From G963667145 sp963676515 [NCBI: Candidatus Cloacimonadota bacterium] (GTDB lineage: Bacteria > Cloacimonadota > Cloacimonadia > G963667145), in contig OY781061.1 in assembly GCA_963676515.1 (NCBI GenBank), positions 1,116,001-1,180,000 on the forward strand: 64,000 bases of DNA, written 5' to 3'. The notes beneath the pieces were generated by a model. The model had not been told where the DNA came from. It was given only the letters and a program-made list of their open reading frames with translations, and searched no databases. The translations under genes were made by a program, and so were the position numbers. Shown here in pieces: positions 63,388 to 64,000 of this stretch; within the stretch, counting starts at the first letter, position 1, and each line of letters begins with the position of its first letter.

Positions 63388-64000
63388 TTGAACAAAATTA
63401 GCATCGTTTTATTGACACTTTTTTGCTTGCTGTGGGGGGCTGGTTGGTCTGCTACCAAGAAAAAGAACGAGTCAAATATCTATCAAGAATGGGAAAAGTC
63501 AGCCTCGAAATACAGGGTTACCAAAGAGCTTTTTAAAGCTGTTTTTGATGTGCAAGAGAAAGAGAAGAAAAAATCGAAAGTAAGAAACAATGTTAGCTCC
63601 AGTGCTTCTCGTTTTCAAAAGCATTCGGGGAAGAGGATTCGCAAAATCTATGTCAGGCAAGAAGATGTCTTTAGTAGCAAAAATTTTGTGTCGCGGCTAG
63701 GCAATGGTGCACATATGAACACCAAAGAGTTTATCATCATAAACAACCTTTTTTTCCAAGAGTACTCTATCGTGAATCCTGAGCTTTTAGCAGAAAACGA
63801 AAAATACTTGAGTGATTTGTCTTATATCAAAAATGCTGAATTTTTTTTGGTGCCAGTGAAAGGGAGTCTGACTTTTGTAGATTTGGTGCTGGTGATCCGC
63901 GACAAATGGTCTGTCGGGATAGACGGCTCTTTTACGGATTTGGACAAATTTCGGCTTGGTGGTTTTGATAAGAACTTTTTCGGTTTTGGTAACGAGTTCG
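63388..64000 (+). CDS. BamA/TamA-like outer-membrane protein, 5' part
   Basis: The frame opens at TTG 63388 (AGGAAGGA upstream) and runs off the window after 204 codons. A signal peptide (MNKISIVLLTLFCLLWGAGWSA) is followed by a charged linker and a segment resembling a POTRA domain: KRIRKIYVRQEDVFSS, NTKEFIIINNLFFQEYSIVN, ENEKYLSDLSYIKNAEFFLV and FVDLVLVIRDKWSVGIDGSF. This pattern precedes the barrel in BamA/TamA-type and related proteins. The barrel itself lies beyond the end, so the assignment is tentative. Confidence 0.7.
   Translation, partial: MNKISIVLLTLFCLLWGAGWSATKKKNESNIYQEWEKSASKYRVTKELFKAVFDVQEKEKKKSKVRNNVSSSASRFQKHSGKRIRKIYVRQEDVFSSKNFVSRLGNGAHMNTKEFIIINNLFFQEYSIVNPELLAENEKYLSDLSYIKNAEFFLVPVKGSLTFVDLVLVIRDKWSVGIDGSFTDLDKFRLGGFDKNFFGFGNEF

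Overview
This 64 kb window looks like a chromosomal segment of a diderm (Gram-negative) bacterium. The evidence is an LPS-type heptose-7-phosphate kinase, lipoproteins with lipoboxes, a 16-strand-type porin, a BamA/TamA-like outer-membrane protein at the right edge and a membrane pyrophosphatase. Start codons are varied: ATG, GTG, TTG, and probably ATT in two genes. I cannot fix the phylum from sequence alone. The mix (BspA-like/DUF285 and FN3 lipoproteins, K+-dependent pyrophosphatase, E. coli-type Asd, thiamin salvage only) suggests an anaerobic, perhaps host-associated lineage of the FCB/Fibrobacterota sort. No rRNA or tRNA gene was found.

Layout. 1-12.7 kb: a continuous transcription/translation operon rplA(partial)-rplJ-rplL-rpoB-rpoC-rpsL-rpsG, joined directly to rpmH-rnpA-yidD-yidC without fusA or tuf, closed by a strong terminator. 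12.7-24.9 kb: a complete type I-E CRISPR-Cas locus (cas3-cas8e-cse2-cas7-cas5-cas6e-cas1-cas2, then 46 repeats, a 452-nt block of phage-like DNA, and 4 more repeats). 25-30.2 kb: an HD hydrolase and a divergent thiamin-salvage operon (methyltransferase-thiM-thiE-thiL-thiD-tenA). 30.4-43 kb: asd, an outer-membrane porin, lepA, maf, a GATC-type methylase with a predicted restriction endonuclease, xerD, glyA, der, plsY and a heptose kinase. 43-43.8 kb: a HepT/MntA (type VII) toxin-antitoxin pair. 43.9-48.4 kb: a tightly overlapping pantothenate/CoA operon (DUF2520 protein-panB-panC-coaC-coaB-coaX-panD). 48.4-51.3 kb: a small outer-membrane protein and hppA. 51.3-63.4 kb: two secreted lipoproteins (one of 2302 residues) embedded in a mosaic of intergenic repeats and bracketed by 149-bp direct repeats. 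63.4 kb to the end: a partial outer-membrane protein.

The most exciting element lies in the 226-nt gap between the yidC terminator and cas3. It holds two degenerate CRISPR repeats exactly 32 nt apart, with a promoter in front. The first keeps the hairpin through compensatory base changes and keeps the crRNA 5' handle; the second keeps only the hairpin. The 32-nt pseudo-spacer matches the opposite strand of the cas3 promoter region: an AAG PAM, positions 1-5 and 7-11 identical, and mismatches at 6, 12 and 18 (the bases Cascade flips out), lying over a perfect TATAAT. I read this as a Cas-regulating guide RNA (CreR-like) that lets type I-E Cascade repress its own single operon. The other notable anomaly is the CRISPR array interrupted by contiguous phage coding sequence.
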